Source of the DNA: Hydractinia symbiolongicarpus
Taxonomy: Eukaryota; Cnidaria; Hydrozoa; Anthoathecata; Hydractiniidae
NCBI RefSeq assembly: GCF_029227915.1
Contig: NC_079887.1
Location: 25,047,650 to 25,111,649, forward strand
Direction: 5' to 3'
Length of the DNA: 64,000 nt
The position numbers and the translations under genes are program-made. The notes beneath the pieces were generated by a model, which worked only from the letters and a program-made list of their open reading frames with translations, made no database searches and was not told the origin of the DNA. Of this stretch, positions 1-11,516 are shown piece after piece. The stretch's first letter is position 1. Each line of letters opens with the position of its first letter.

Positions 1-45
1 GTGGGACCAATCCTAGCCGTTATCGCGCGCTGAAGAAATAGCGAC

Positions 46-58
46 AGTTTCAAAAACT
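46..58. repeat. Short inverted repeat AGTTT-CAA-AAACT, once per monomer
   Basis: A 5 bp stem with a 3 base loop sits about 46 bases into the monomer and recurs in most copies. Two variants exist. Heads with the GAAGCAGTAGAGAC signature change the left arm to AATTT and weaken it; another class has GTTTTAAAAAC. In a few copies a further single-base loss gives a perfect 12 bp palindrome. It may simply be part of a conserved AT-rich segment; a role in recombination is only conjecture. Confidence 0.6.
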
Positions 59-118
59 ACATTTCATTGACTTTCTAACGGTGTCAGTCCGTTTGAGTTT
101 CAACGGTTGGGTCACATA

Positions 119-146
119 TTCGTAACAACATGTATTTAGCGATATT
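119..146. other. Most conserved core of the monomer (candidate protein-binding box)
   Basis: The segment starting TTCGTACCAACATG and running through TTTAGCGATATT is nearly unchanged in the monomers inspected by eye, while flanking modules switch between alternative states. Conserved short boxes inside satellite monomers are sometimes binding sites for DNA-binding proteins (CENP-B in mammals is the known example). Here the only basis is conservation. The match to the CENP-B box is incomplete: TTCG and the central A are present, the final CGGG is not. Confidence 0.4.
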
Positions 147-262
147 TTTCTGATATTACTAGGTTGTATGGCTTTTAACAGTAAAACCATTGACTGTGGG
201 ACTTAATTGAACTGATTATGGACTGCGACCTTATAAATGTGAAAGTGAGACAATTGAACTCC

Positions 263-278
263 AAGAAAAAAAATTCTT
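263..278. other. A-tract with AAGAA/TTCTT arms, once per monomer
   Basis: Each monomer carries either a run of seven to eight A followed by TTCTTCTT, or the alternative GAAATAACATTCTTC, at this place. The two states are linked to different downstream text (TTTGACGTG...GCCGGAAATC versus ATATGAAATG...GCCGAAACTC), so they behave as one exchangeable tail module. A-tracts bend DNA, and the AAGAA/TTCTT arms form a weak inverted repeat. Small length changes between monomers often fall here. Confidence 0.6.
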
Positions 279-319
279 CTTAATTTGACGTGATTGCCGG
301 AAATCAGCGATTAAACCGG

Positions 320-334
320 GCGCTGTGGTAGCGC
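320..334. repeat. GC-rich hairpin GCGCT-GTGGT-AGCGC, once per monomer
   Basis: A perfect 5 bp stem with a 5 base loop occurs near the monomer end and recurs in most copies at the same place. Common variants replace the left arm by TCGCT, GCTCT or GTGCT, which shortens or weakens the stem, and one class has GTACT as loop. It is the strongest potential hairpin in the monomer. It superficially resembles a tRNA D arm but lacks the rest of a tRNA. Confidence 0.65.
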
Positions 335-3124
335 TTCATTTAAAAATTTAGATAAATAAGTCGTTCTTTACTGTGGGACCAATCCTACCCGTTATCGCGC
401 GCTAAAAAAATAGCGACAGTTTCAAAAACTGCATTTCATTGATTTTCTAACGGTGTCAATCCGTTTGAGTCACTACGGTTGGGTCACATATTCGTACCAA
501 CATGTATTTAGCGATATTTTTCTGATATTACTAGGTTGTATGGCTTTTAACAGTGAAACCAATGACTGTGTGACTTAATTGAACTGATTATGGACTGCGA
601 CCTTATAAATGTGAACGTGAGACAATTGGACTCCAAGAAAAAGCATTCTTCTTAATTTGACGTGATTGCCGGAAATCAGCGATTACACTGGTCGCTGTGG
701 TAGCTCTTCAAATAAAAATTAGGATAAAAAAGTCATTTTTTACTGTGGGACCAAACCTAGCCGTTATCGCGCGCTGAAGAAATAGCGACAGTTTCAAAAA
801 CTACATTTCATTGACTTTTTAACGGTGTCAGTCCGATTGAGTTTCAACGGTTGGGTCACATATTCGTACCAACATGTATTTAGCGATATTTATCTGATAT
901 TTCTAGGTTGCATCGCTTTTAGCAGTGAAACAATTGACTGTGGGACTTAATTGAACTCACTTTGGACTGTGACCTGATCAATGTGATAAATGACACAAAT
1001 GGACTCCAAGAAAAAAAATTCTTCTTAATTTGACGTGATTGCCGGAAATCAGCGATTACACTGGTCGCTGTGGTAGCGCTTCAAATGAAAATTAGGATAA
1101 AAAAGTCATTTTTTACTGTGAGACCAAACCTAGCCGTTATCGCGCGCTGAAGAAATAGCGACAGTTTCAAAAACTACATTTCATTGTCCTTCTAACGGTG
1201 TCAGTCCGTTTGAGTTTCAACAGTTGGGTCACATATTCGTACCAACATGTATTTAGCGATATTTATCTGATATTACTACGTTGCATCGCTTTTAGCAGTG
1301 AAACGAAGGACTGTGGGACTTAATTGAACTCACTTTGGACTGTGACCTGATCAATGTGATAAATGACTCAAACGGACTCCAAGAAAAAAAATTCTTCTTA
1401 ATTTGACGTGATTGCCGGAAATCAGCGATTACACTGGGCGCTGTGGTAGCGCTACATTTAAAAATTTAGATAAATAAGTCGTTCTTTACTGTGGGACCAA
1501 TCCTACCCGTTATCGCGCGCTGAAGAAATAGCGACAGTTTCAAAAACTACATTTCATTGTCCTTCTAACGGTGTCAGTCCGTTTGAGTTTCAACAGTTGG
1601 GTCACATATTCGTACCAACATGTATTTAGCGATATTTATCTGATATTACTACGTTGCATCGCTTTTAGCAGTGAAACGATTTACTGTGGGACTTAATTGA
1701 ACTCACTTTGGACTGTGACCTGATCAATGTGATAAATGACTCAAACGGACTCCAAGAAAAAAAATTCTTCTTAATTTGACGTGATTGCCGGAAATCAGCG
1801 ATTACACTGGGCTCTGTGGTAGTGCTACATTTAAAAATTTAGATAAATAAGTCGTTCTTTACTGTGGAACCAATCCTACCCGTTATCGCGCGCTGAAAAA
1901 ATAGCGACAGTTTCAAAAACTACATTTCATTGACTTTTTAACGGTGTCAGTCCGTTTGAGTTTCAACGGTTGGGTCACATATTCGTACCAACATGTATTT
2001 AGCGATATTTATCTGATATATTTCTAGGTTGCATCGCTTTTAGCAGTGAAACAATTGACTGTGGGACTTAATTGAACTGATTATGGACTGCGACCTTATA
2101 AATGTGAAAGTGAGACAATCGGACTCCAAGAAAAAACATTCTTCTTAATTTGATATGATTGCCGGAAATCAGCGATTACACTGGGCGCTGTGGTAGCGCT
2201 TCACTTAAAAAAATTAGATAAATAAGTCGTTCTATACTGTGGGACCAATCCTGTCCGTTATGGCGCGCTGAAGAAATAGCGACAGTTTCAAAAACTACAT
2301 TTCATTGACTTTCTAACGGTGTCAATCCGTTTGAGTTACAACGGTTGGGTCACATATTCGTACGAACATATATTTAACGATATTTGTCTGATATTACAAG
2401 GTTGCATCGCTTTTAACAATGAATCGATTGACTGTAGGACTTAATTACACTAACTTTGGACTGTGCCCTGATAAATGTGATAATAGAGACAAATGGACTT
2501 CAAGAAAAAACATTCTTTTTAATTTGACGTGATTGCCGGAAATCAGCGATTACACTGGGCGCTGTAGTAGCGCTTCATTTAAAAATTTAGATAAATAAGT
2601 CGTTATTTTCTGTGGGAGCAATCCTACCCGTTATCGCGCGCTGAAAAAATAGCAAAAGTTTCAAAAACTGCATTTCATTGACTTTCTAACGGTGTCAATC
2701 CGTTTGAGTCACAACGGTTGGGTCACATATTCGTACTAACATGTATTTAGCGATATTTTTTTGATATTACTAGGTTGTATGGCTTTTAACAGTGAAACCA
2801 TTGACTGTGGGACTTAATTGAACTGATTATGGACTGCGACCTTATAAATGTGAACGTGAGACAATTGGACTCCAAGAAAAAAAATTCTTCTTAATTTGAC
2901 GTGATTGCCGGAAATCAGCGATTACACCGGGCGCTGTGGTAGCGCTTCATTTAAAAATTTAGATAAATAAGTCGTTCTTTACTGTGGGACCAATCCTACC
3001 CGTTATCACGCGCTATAAAAATAGCGACAGTTTCAAAAACTGCATTTCATTGACTTTCTAACGGTGTCAATCCGTTTGAGTCACAACGGTTCGGTCACAT
3101 ATTCGTACCAACATGTATTTAGCG

Positions 3125-4533
3125 ATATTTTTCTGATATTACTAGGTTGTATGGCTTTTAACAGTAAAACCATTGACTGTGGGACTTAATTGAACTGATT
3201 ATGGACTGCGACCTTATAAATGTGAAAGTGAGACAATTGGACTCCAAGAAAAAAAATTCTTCTTAATTTGACGTGATTGCCGGAAATCAGCGATTAAACC
3301 GGGCGCTGTGGTAGCGCTTCATTTAAAAATTTAGATAAATAAGTCGTTCTTTACTGTGGGACCAATCCTACCCGTTATCGCGCGCTAAAAAAATAGCGAC
3401 AGTTTCAAAAACTGCATTTCATTGATTTTCTAACGGTGTCAATCCGTTTGAGTCACAACGGTTGGGTCACATATTCGTACCAACATGTATTTAGCGATAT
3501 TTTTCTGATATTACTAGGTTGTATGGCTTTTAACAGTGAAACCAATGACTGTGGGACTTAATTGAACTGATTATGGACTGCGACCTTATAAATGTGAACG
3601 TGAGACAATTGGACTCCAAGAAAAAGCATTCTTCTTAATTTGACGTGATTGCCGGAAATCAGCGATTACACTGGTCGCTGTGGTAGCTCTTCAAATAAAA
3701 ATTATCATAAAAAAGTCATTTTTTACTGTGGGACCAAACCTAGCCGTTATCGCGCGCTGAAGAAATAGCGACAGTTTCAAAAACTACATTTCATTGACTT
3801 TTTAACGGTGTCAGTCCGTTTGAGTTTCAACGGTTGGGTCACATATTCGTACCAACATGTATTTAGCGATATTTATCTGATATTTCTAGGTTGCATCGCT
3901 TTTAGCAGTGAAACAATTGACTGTGGGACTTAATTGAACTCACTTTGGACTGTGACCTGATCAATGTGATAAATGACACAAATGGACTCCAAGAAAAAAA
4001 ATTCTTCTTAATTTGACGTGATTGCCGGAAATCAGCGATTACACTGGTCGCTGTGGTAGCGCTTCAAATGAAAATTAGGATAAAAAAGTCATTTTTTACT
4101 GTGAGACCAAACCTAGCCGTTATCGCGCGCTGAAGAAATAGCGACAGTTTCAAAAACTACATTTCATTGTCCTTCTAACGGTGTCAGTCCGTTTGAGTTT
4201 CAACAGTTGGGTCACATATCCGTACCAACATGTATTTAGCGATATTTATCTGATATTACTACGTTGCATCGCTTTTAGCAGTGAAACGATGGACTGTGGG
4301 ACTTAATTGAACTCACTTTGGACTGTGACCTGATCAATGTGATAAATGACTCAAACGGACTCCAAGAAAAAAAATTCTTCTTAATTTGACGTGATTGCCG
4401 GAAATCAGCGATTACACTGGGCGCTGTGGTAGCGCTACATTTAAAAATTTAGATAAATAAGTCGTTCTTTACTGTGGGACCAATCCTACCCGTTATCGCG
4501 CGCTGAAGAAATAGCGACAGTTTCAAAAACTAC
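3125..4533 (+). repeat. Higher-order block L1, second copy
   Basis: Counterpart of 142-1550, eight monomers downstream. Its right part is also the left part of another near-identical pair (3770-5900 with 8208-10341), so two overlapping large-scale exchanges share this stretch. Confidence 0.8.
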
Positions 4534-5900
4534 ATTTCATTGACTTTTTACCGGTGTCAGTCCGTTTGAGTTTCAACGGTTCGGTCACATATTCGTACCA
4601 ACATGTTTCTAGCGATATTTTTCTGATATTACTAGGTTGTATGGCTTTTAACAGTGAAACGATTGACTGTGGGACTTAATTGAACTGATTATGGACTGTG
4701 ACCTTATAAATGTAAAAGTGAGACAATTGGACTCCAAGAAATATTCTTCTTAATATGAAATGATTGCCGAAACTTAGCGATTACACTGGGCTCTGTGGTA
4801 GCGTTTCATTTAAAAATTTAAATAAAAAAGTCATTTTTTACTGTGGGACCAATCCTAGCCGTTATCGCGCGCTGAAGAAATAGCGACAGTTTCAAAAACT
4901 ACATTTCATTGACTTTCTAACGGTGTCAGTCCGTTTGAGTTTCAACGGTTGGGTCACATATTCGTAACAACATGTATTTACCGATATTTATCTGATATTA
5001 CTAGTTTGCATCGTTTTTAACAGTGAAACAATTGACTGTGGGACTTAATTGAACTTAATTTGGACCGTGACCTGATCAATGTCATAAATGACACAAATGG
5101 ACTCCAAAAAAAAAAATCTTCTTAATTTGACATGATTGCCGGAAATCAGCGATTACACTGGGCGATGTGGTAGCGATTCACTTAAAAAAATAGATAAATA
5201 AGTCGTTCTTTACTGTGGGACCAATCCTACCCGTTATCGCGCGCTGAAAAAATTGCGACAGTTTCAAAAACTACATTTCATTGACTTTCTAACGGTGTCA
5301 ATCCGTTTGAGTTACAACGGTTGGGTCACATATTCGTTCCAACATGTATTTAGCGATATTGTTCTGATATTACTAGGTTGTATGGCTTTCAACAGTGAAA
5401 CCATTGACTGGGGGACTTAATTGAACTGATTATGGACCGCGACCTTATAAATGTGAAAGTGAGACAATTGGACCCCAAGAAAAAACATTCTTCTTAATTT
5501 GACGTGATTGCCGGAAATCAGCGATTACACTGGTCGCTGTGGTAGCGCTTCAAATAAAAATTAGGATAAAAAGTCATTTTTTACTGTGGGACCAAACCTA
5601 GCCGTTATCGCGCGCTGAAGAAATAGCGACAGTTTCAAAAACTACATTTCATTGACTTTTTAACGGTGTCAGTCTGTTTGAGTTTCAACGGTTGGGTCAC
5701 ATATTCGTAGCAACATGTATTTAGCGATATTTATCTGATATTACTAGTTTGCATCGCTTTTAACAGTGAAACCATTGACTGTGGCACTTAATTGAACTAA
5801 TTATGGACTGTGACCTTATAAATGTAAAAGTAAGACAATTGGACCCCAAGAAAAAACATTCTTCTTAATTTGACGTGATTGCCGGAAATCAGCGATTACA
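3770..5900 (+). repeat. Higher-order block L2, first copy (partner at 8208-10341)
   Basis: About 2.1 kb match at an offset of 4438 bp, becoming 4441 bp after a 3 base loss (AAC) in the monomer at 4474. Shared rare text includes TTTTTACCGG, ATGTTTCTAG, GGCGATGTGG, GCGAAAAAATTGCG-type heads and GACTGGGGGAC. Differences are single bases (TTTACCG/TTTAGCG, GGACCG/GAACCG). The match ends near 5900, where this copy goes on as GGGCTCTG and the partner as GGTCGCTG. Confidence 0.85.
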
Positions 5901-6328
5901 CTGGGCTCTGTGGTAGCGCTACATTTAAAAATTTAGATAAATAAGTCGTTCTTTACTGTGGAACCAATCCTACCCGTTATCGCGCGCTGAAAAAATAGCG
6001 ACAGTTTCAAAAACTACATTTCATTGACTTTTTAACGGTGTCAGTCCGTTTGAGTTTCAACGGTTGGGTCACATATTCGTACCAACATGTATTTAGCGAT
6101 ATTTATCTGATATATTTCTAGGTTGCATCGCTTTTAGCAGTGAAACAATTGACTGTGGGACTTAATTGAACTGATTATGGACTGCGACCTTATAAATGTG
6201 AAAGTGAGACAATCGGACTCCAAAAAAAAATCTTCTTAATTTGACATGATTGCCGGAAGTCTGCGACTACACTGGGCGCTGTGGTAGCGCTTCATATAAA
6301 AAATTAGATAAATAAGTCGTTCTTTACT

Positions 6329-6674
6329 GTGGGACCAATCCTACCCGTTATCGCGCGCTGAAAAAATAGCGACAGTTTCAAAAACTACATTTCATGTTAC
6401 AAAACGGTTGGGTCACATATTCGTACGAACATATATTTAGCGATATTTATCTGATATTTCTAGGTTGCATCGCTTTTAGCAGTGAAACAATTGACTGTGG
6501 GACTTAATTGAACTGATTATGGACTGCGACCTTTTAAATGTGAAAGTGAGACAATCGGACTCCAAGAAAAAACATTCTTCTTAATTTGATATGATTGCCG
6601 GAAATCAGCGATTACACTGGGCTCTGTGGTAGCGCTTCACTTAAAAAAATTAGATAAATAAGTCGTTCTATACT
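6329..6674 (+). repeat. Deleted monomer, 346 bp
   Basis: After TTTCAT at about 6395 the text jumps directly to GTTACAAAACGG. About 29 bases that normally include CTTTCTAACGGTGTC and the CCGTTTGA stretch are missing, and AA is added (net about -26). It is a single-copy event in this window. The remaining monomer is otherwise ordinary, so phase is kept downstream. Confidence 0.9.
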
Positions 6675-7046
6675 GTGGGACCAATCCTGTCCGTTATGGC
6701 GCGCTAAAAAAATAGCGACAGTTTCAAAAACTGCATTTCATTGACTTTCTAACGGTGTCAATCCGTTTGAGTCACAACGGTTCGGTCACATATTCGTACC
6801 AACATGTATTTAGCGATATTTTTCTGATATTACTAGGTTGTATGGCTTTTAACAGTAAAACCATTGACTGTGGGACTTAATTGAACTGATTATGGACTGC
6901 GACCTTATAAATGTGAAAGTGAGACAATTGGACTCCAAGAAAAAAAATTCTTCTTAATTTGACGTGATTGCCGGAAATCAGCGATTACACTGGTCGTTGT
7001 GGTAGCGCTTCAAATGAAAATTAGGATAAAAAAGTCATTTTTTACT

Positions 7047-8911
7047 GTGAGACCAAACCTAGCCGTTATCGCGCGCTGAAGAAATAGCGACAGTTTCAAA
7101 AACTACATTTCATTGTCCTTCTAACGGTGTCAGTCCGTTTGAGTTTCAACAGTTGGGTCACATATTCGTACCAACATGTATTTAGCGATATTTATCTGAT
7201 ATTACTACGTTGCATCGCTTTTAGCAGTGAAACGATGGACTGTGGGACTTAATTGAACTCACTTTGGACTGTGACCTGATCAATGTGATAAATGACTCAA
7301 ACGGACTCCAAGAAAAAAAATTCTTCTTAATTTGACGTGATTGCCGGAAATCAGCGATTACACTGGGCGCTGTGGTAGCGCTACATTTAAAAATTTAGAT
7401 AAATAATTCGTTCTTTACTGTGGGACCAATCCTACCCGTTATCGCGCGCTGAAGAAATAGCGACAGTTTCAAAAACTACATTTCATTGACTTTTTAACGG
7501 TGTCAGTCCGTTTGAATTTCAACGGTTGGGTCACATATTCGTACCAACATGTATTTAGCGATATTTATCTGATATTTCTAGGTTGCATCGCTTTTAGCAG
7601 TGAAACGATTGACTGTGGGACTTAATTGAACTCACTTTGGACTGTGACCTGATCAATGTGATAAATGACACAAATGGACTCCAAGAAAAAAAATTCTTCT
7701 TAATTTGACGTGATTGCCGGAAATCAGCGATTACACTGGTCGCTGTGGTTGCGCTTCAAATGAAAATTAGGATAAAAAAGTCATTTTTTACTGTGAGACC
7801 AAACCTAGCCGTTATCGCGCGCTGAAGAAATAGCGACAGTTTCAAAAACTACATTTCATTGTCCTTCTAACGGTGTCAGTCCGTTTGAGTTTCAACAGTT
7901 GGGTCACATATTCGTACCAACATGTATTTAGCGATATTTATCTGATATTACTACGTTGCATCGCTTTTAGCAGTGAAACGATTGACTGTGGGACTTAATT
8001 GAACTCACTTTGGACTGTCACATGATCAATGTGATAAATGACTCAAACGGACTCTAAGAAAAAAAATTCTTCTTAATTTGACGTGATTGCCGGAAATCAG
8101 CGATTACACTGGGCGCTGTGGTAGCGTTACATTTAAAAATTTAGACGAATAAGTCGTTCTTTACTGTGGGACCAATCCTACCCGTTATCGCGTGCTGAAG
8201 AAATAGCGACAGTTTCAAAAACTACATTTCATTGACTTTTTAACGGTGTCAGTCCGTTTGAGTTTCAACGGTTGGGTCACATATTCGTACCAACATGTAT
8301 TTAGCGATATTTATCTGATATTTCTAGGTTGCATCGCTTTTAGCAGTGAAACAATTGACTGTGGGACTTAATTGAACTCACTTTGGACTGTGACCTGATC
8401 AATGTGATAAATGACACAAATGGACTCCAAGAAAAAAAATTCTTCTTAATTTGACGTGATTGCCGGAAATCAGCGATTACACTGGTCGCTGTGGTAGCGC
8501 TTCAAATGAAAATTAGGATAAAAAAGTCATTTTTTACTGTGAGACCAAACCTAGCCGTTATCGCGCGCTGAAGAAATAGCGACAGTTTCAAAAACTACAT
8601 TTCATTGTCCTTCTAACGGTGTCAGTCCGTTTGAGTTTCAACAGTTGGGTCACATATTCGTACCAACATGTATTTAGCGATATTTATCTGATATTACTAC
8701 GTTGCATCGCTTTTAGCAGTGAAACGATGGACTGTGGGACTTAATTGAACTCACTTTGGACTGTGACCTGATCAATGTGATAAATGACTCAAACGGACTC
8801 CAAGAAAAAAAATTCTTCTTAATTTGACGTGATTGCCGGAAATCAGCGATTACACTGGGCGCTGTGGTAGCGCTACATTTAAAAATTTAGATAAATAAGT
8901 CGTTCTTTACT
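7047..8911 (+). repeat. Dimeric higher-order repeat, 746 bp unit
   Basis: Monomers with the GTGAGACC head and CATTGTCC body (7047, 7793, 8539) alternate with monomers with a GTGGGACC/TACCCG head and CATTGACTTTTTAACGG body (7420, 8166). The spacing is exactly 746 bp. All show TTTTAGCAGTG instead of the usual TTTTAACAGTG. The same dimer type occurs at 745-1490, 3728-4473 and 11517-12635. Confidence 0.85.
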
Positions 8912-10341
8912 GTGGGACCAATCCTACCCGTTATCGCGCGCTGAAGAAATAGCGACAGTTTCAAAAACTACATTTCATTGACTTTTTACCGGTGTCAGTC
9001 CGTTTGAGTTTCAACGGTTCGGTCACATATTCGTACCAACATGTTTCTAGCGATATTTTTCTGATATTACTAGGTTGTATGGCTTTTAACAGTGAAACGA
9101 TTGACTGTGGGACTTAATTGAACTGATTATGGACTGTGACCTTATAAATGTAAAAGTGAGACAATTGGACTCCAAGAAATAACATTCTTCTTAATATGAA
9201 ATGATTGCCGAAACTTAGCGATTACACTGGGCTCTGTGGTAGCGTTTCATTTAAAAATTTAAATAAAAAAGTCATTTTTTACTGTGGGACCAATCCTAGC
9301 CGTTATCGCGCGCTGAAGAAATAGCGACAGTTTCAAAAACTACATTTCATTGACTTTCTAACGGTGTCAGTCCGTTTGAGTTTCAACGGTTGGGTCACAT
9401 ATTCGTAACAACATGTATTTAGCGATATTTATCTGATATTACTAGTTTGCATCGTTTTTAACAGTGAAACAATTGACTGTGGGACTTAATTGAACTTAAT
9501 TTGAACCGTGACCTGATCAATGTCATAAATGACACAAATGGACTCCAAAAAAAAAAATCTTCTTAATTTGACATGATTGCCGGAAATCAGCGATTACACT
9601 GGGCGATGTGGTAGCGATTCACTTAAAAAAATAGATAAATAAGTCGTTCTTTACTGTGGGACCAATCCTACCCGTTATCGCCCGCTGAAAAAATTGCGAC
9701 AGTTTCAAAAACTACATTTCATTGACTTTCTAACGGTGTCAATCCGTTTAAGTTACAACGGTTGGGTCACATATTCGTTCCAACATGTATTTAGCGATAT
9801 TGTTCTGATATTACTAGGTTGTATGGCTTTCAACAGTGAAACCATTGACTGGGGGACTTAATTGAACTGATTATGGACCGCGACCTTATAAATGTGAAAG
9901 TGAGACAATTGGACCCCAAGAAAAAACATTCTTCTTAATTTGACGTGATTGCCGGAAATCAGCGATTACACTGGTCGCTGTGGTAGCGCTTCAAATAAAA
10001 ATTAGGATAAAAAGTCATTTTTTACTGTGGGACCAAACCTATCCGTTATCGCGCGCTGAAGAAATAGCGACAGTTTCAAAAACTACATTTCATTGACTTT
10101 TTAACGGTGTCAGTCTGTTTGAGTTTCAACGGTTGGGTCACATATTCGTAGCAACATGTATTTAGCGATATTTATCTGATATTACTAGTTTGCATCGCTT
10201 TTAACAGTGAAACCATTGACTGTGGCACTTAATTGAACTAATTATGGACTGTGACCTTATAAATGTAAAAGTAAGACAATTGGACCCCAAGAAAAAACAT
10301 TCTTCTTAATTTGACGTGATTGCCGGAAATCAGCGATTACA
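8208..10341 (+). repeat. Higher-order block L2, second copy
   Basis: Counterpart of 3770-5900. The offset is about 12 monomers and includes the shortened monomer at 6329. It keeps the AAC that the first copy lost at about 4740. Confidence 0.85.
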
Positions 10342-11516
10342 CTGGTCGCTGTGGTAGCGCTTCAAATAAAATTTAGGATAAAAAAGTCATTTTTTACTGT
10401 GGGACCAAACCTAGCCGTTATCGCGCGCTGAAGAAATAGCGACAGTTTCAAAAACTACATTTCATTGACTTTTTAACGGTGTCAGTCTGTTTGAGTTTCA
10501 ACGGTTGGGTCACATATTCGTAGCAACATGTATTTAGCGATATTTATCTGATATTACTAGTTTGCATCGCTTTTAACAGTGAAACCATTGACTGTGGGAC
10601 TTAATTGAACTAATTATGGACTGTGACCTTATAAATGTAAAAGTGAGACAATTGGACTCCAAGAAATAACATTCTTTTTAATTTGACGTGATTGCCGAAA
10701 ATCAGCGATTACACTGGGCGCTGTGGTAGCGCTTCACTTAAAAAATTTAGATAAATAAGTCGTTCTTTACTGTGGGACCAATCCTACCCGTTATCGCGCG
10801 CTGAAGAAATAGCTACAGTTTCAAAAACTACATTTCATTGACTTTTTAACGGTGTCAATCCATTTTACTTACAACGGTTGTGTCACATATTCGTACCAAC
10901 ATGTATTTAGCGATATTTTTCTAATATTACTAGGTTGTATGGCTTTTAACAGTGAAACCATTGACTGTGGGACTTAATTGAACTAAATTTGGACCGTGAG
11001 CTGGTCAATGTTATAAATGACACAAATGGACTCCAAGAAAAAAAATTCTTCTTAATTTGACGTGATTGCCGGAAATCAGCGATTACACTTGGCGCTGTGG
11101 TTGCGCTACATTTAAAAATTTAGATAAATAAGTCGTTCTTTACTGTGGGACCAATCCTACCCGTTATCGCGCGCTGAAGAAATAGCGACAGTTTCAAAAA
11201 CTACATTTCATTGACTTTTTAACGGTGTCAGTCCGTTTGAGTTTCAACGGTTGGGTCACATATTCGTACCAACATGTATTTAGCGATATTTATCTGATAT
11301 TTCTAGGTTGCATCGCTTTTAGCAGTGAAACAATTGACTGTGGGACTTAATTGAACTGATTATGGACTGCAAACTTATAAATGTGAAAGTGAGACAATCG
11401 GACTCCAAGAAAAAACATTCTTCTTAATTTGACGTGATTGCCGGAAATCAGCGATTACACTGGTCGCTGTGGTAGCGCTTCAAATGAAAATTAGGATAAA
11501 AAAGTCATTTTTTACT

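Larger units (their letters stand above)
1..372 (+). repeat. Reference monomer: internal anatomy
   Basis: This first copy shows the plan used by all others. In order: head GTGGGACC (1-8); a CpG-rich patch containing GCGCGC (22-31); a short inverted repeat (46-58); an AT-rich stretch with CATTGAC; GGTTGGGTCAC (about 105-115); a strongly conserved core around TTCG...ACATG...GCGATATT (119-146); a middle module ending GTTGTATGG or GTTGCATCG; a second CTGTGGGAC (194-202); a variable region (206-262); an A-tract (266-273); a conserved GATTGCCGGAAATCAGCG (about 292-310); a hairpin (320-334); and an AT-rich linker (335-372). Hand count gives 140 G+C of 372 (about 38%) and 18 CpG. Variation between monomers is concentrated in the bases just after the head, the middle module, the variable region, the A-tract and the linker. 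Confidence 0.9.
142..1550 (+). repeat. Higher-order block L1, first copy (partner at 3125-4533)
   Basis: From the middle of the first monomer to the head of the fifth, the text matches 3125-4533 at a constant offset of 2983 bp (eight monomers). Shared rare variants include GTAAAACC, AAACCGGG, the GCTAAAAAAATAG head at 373/3356 and the GTGAGACC head at 1118/4101. Only a few single-base differences were seen, for example CACTACGG versus CACAACGG and GAAGGACTG versus GATGGACTG. The match breaks after CATTTCATTG, at 1559 versus 4542. Confidence 0.8.

Noticed and set aside
105-116. GGGTCA, resembling a nuclear-receptor half-site
   Set aside because: A six-base word is expected by chance, and there is no second half-site at a usual spacing.
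313-340. tRNA-like D-arm text (GGCGCTGTGGTAGCGC), suggesting a tRNA or tRNA-derived SINE
   Set aside because: No matching A box at the essential positions, no GGTTCGA-type B box downstream, no acceptor or anticodon stem. The likeness is limited to a short hairpin.
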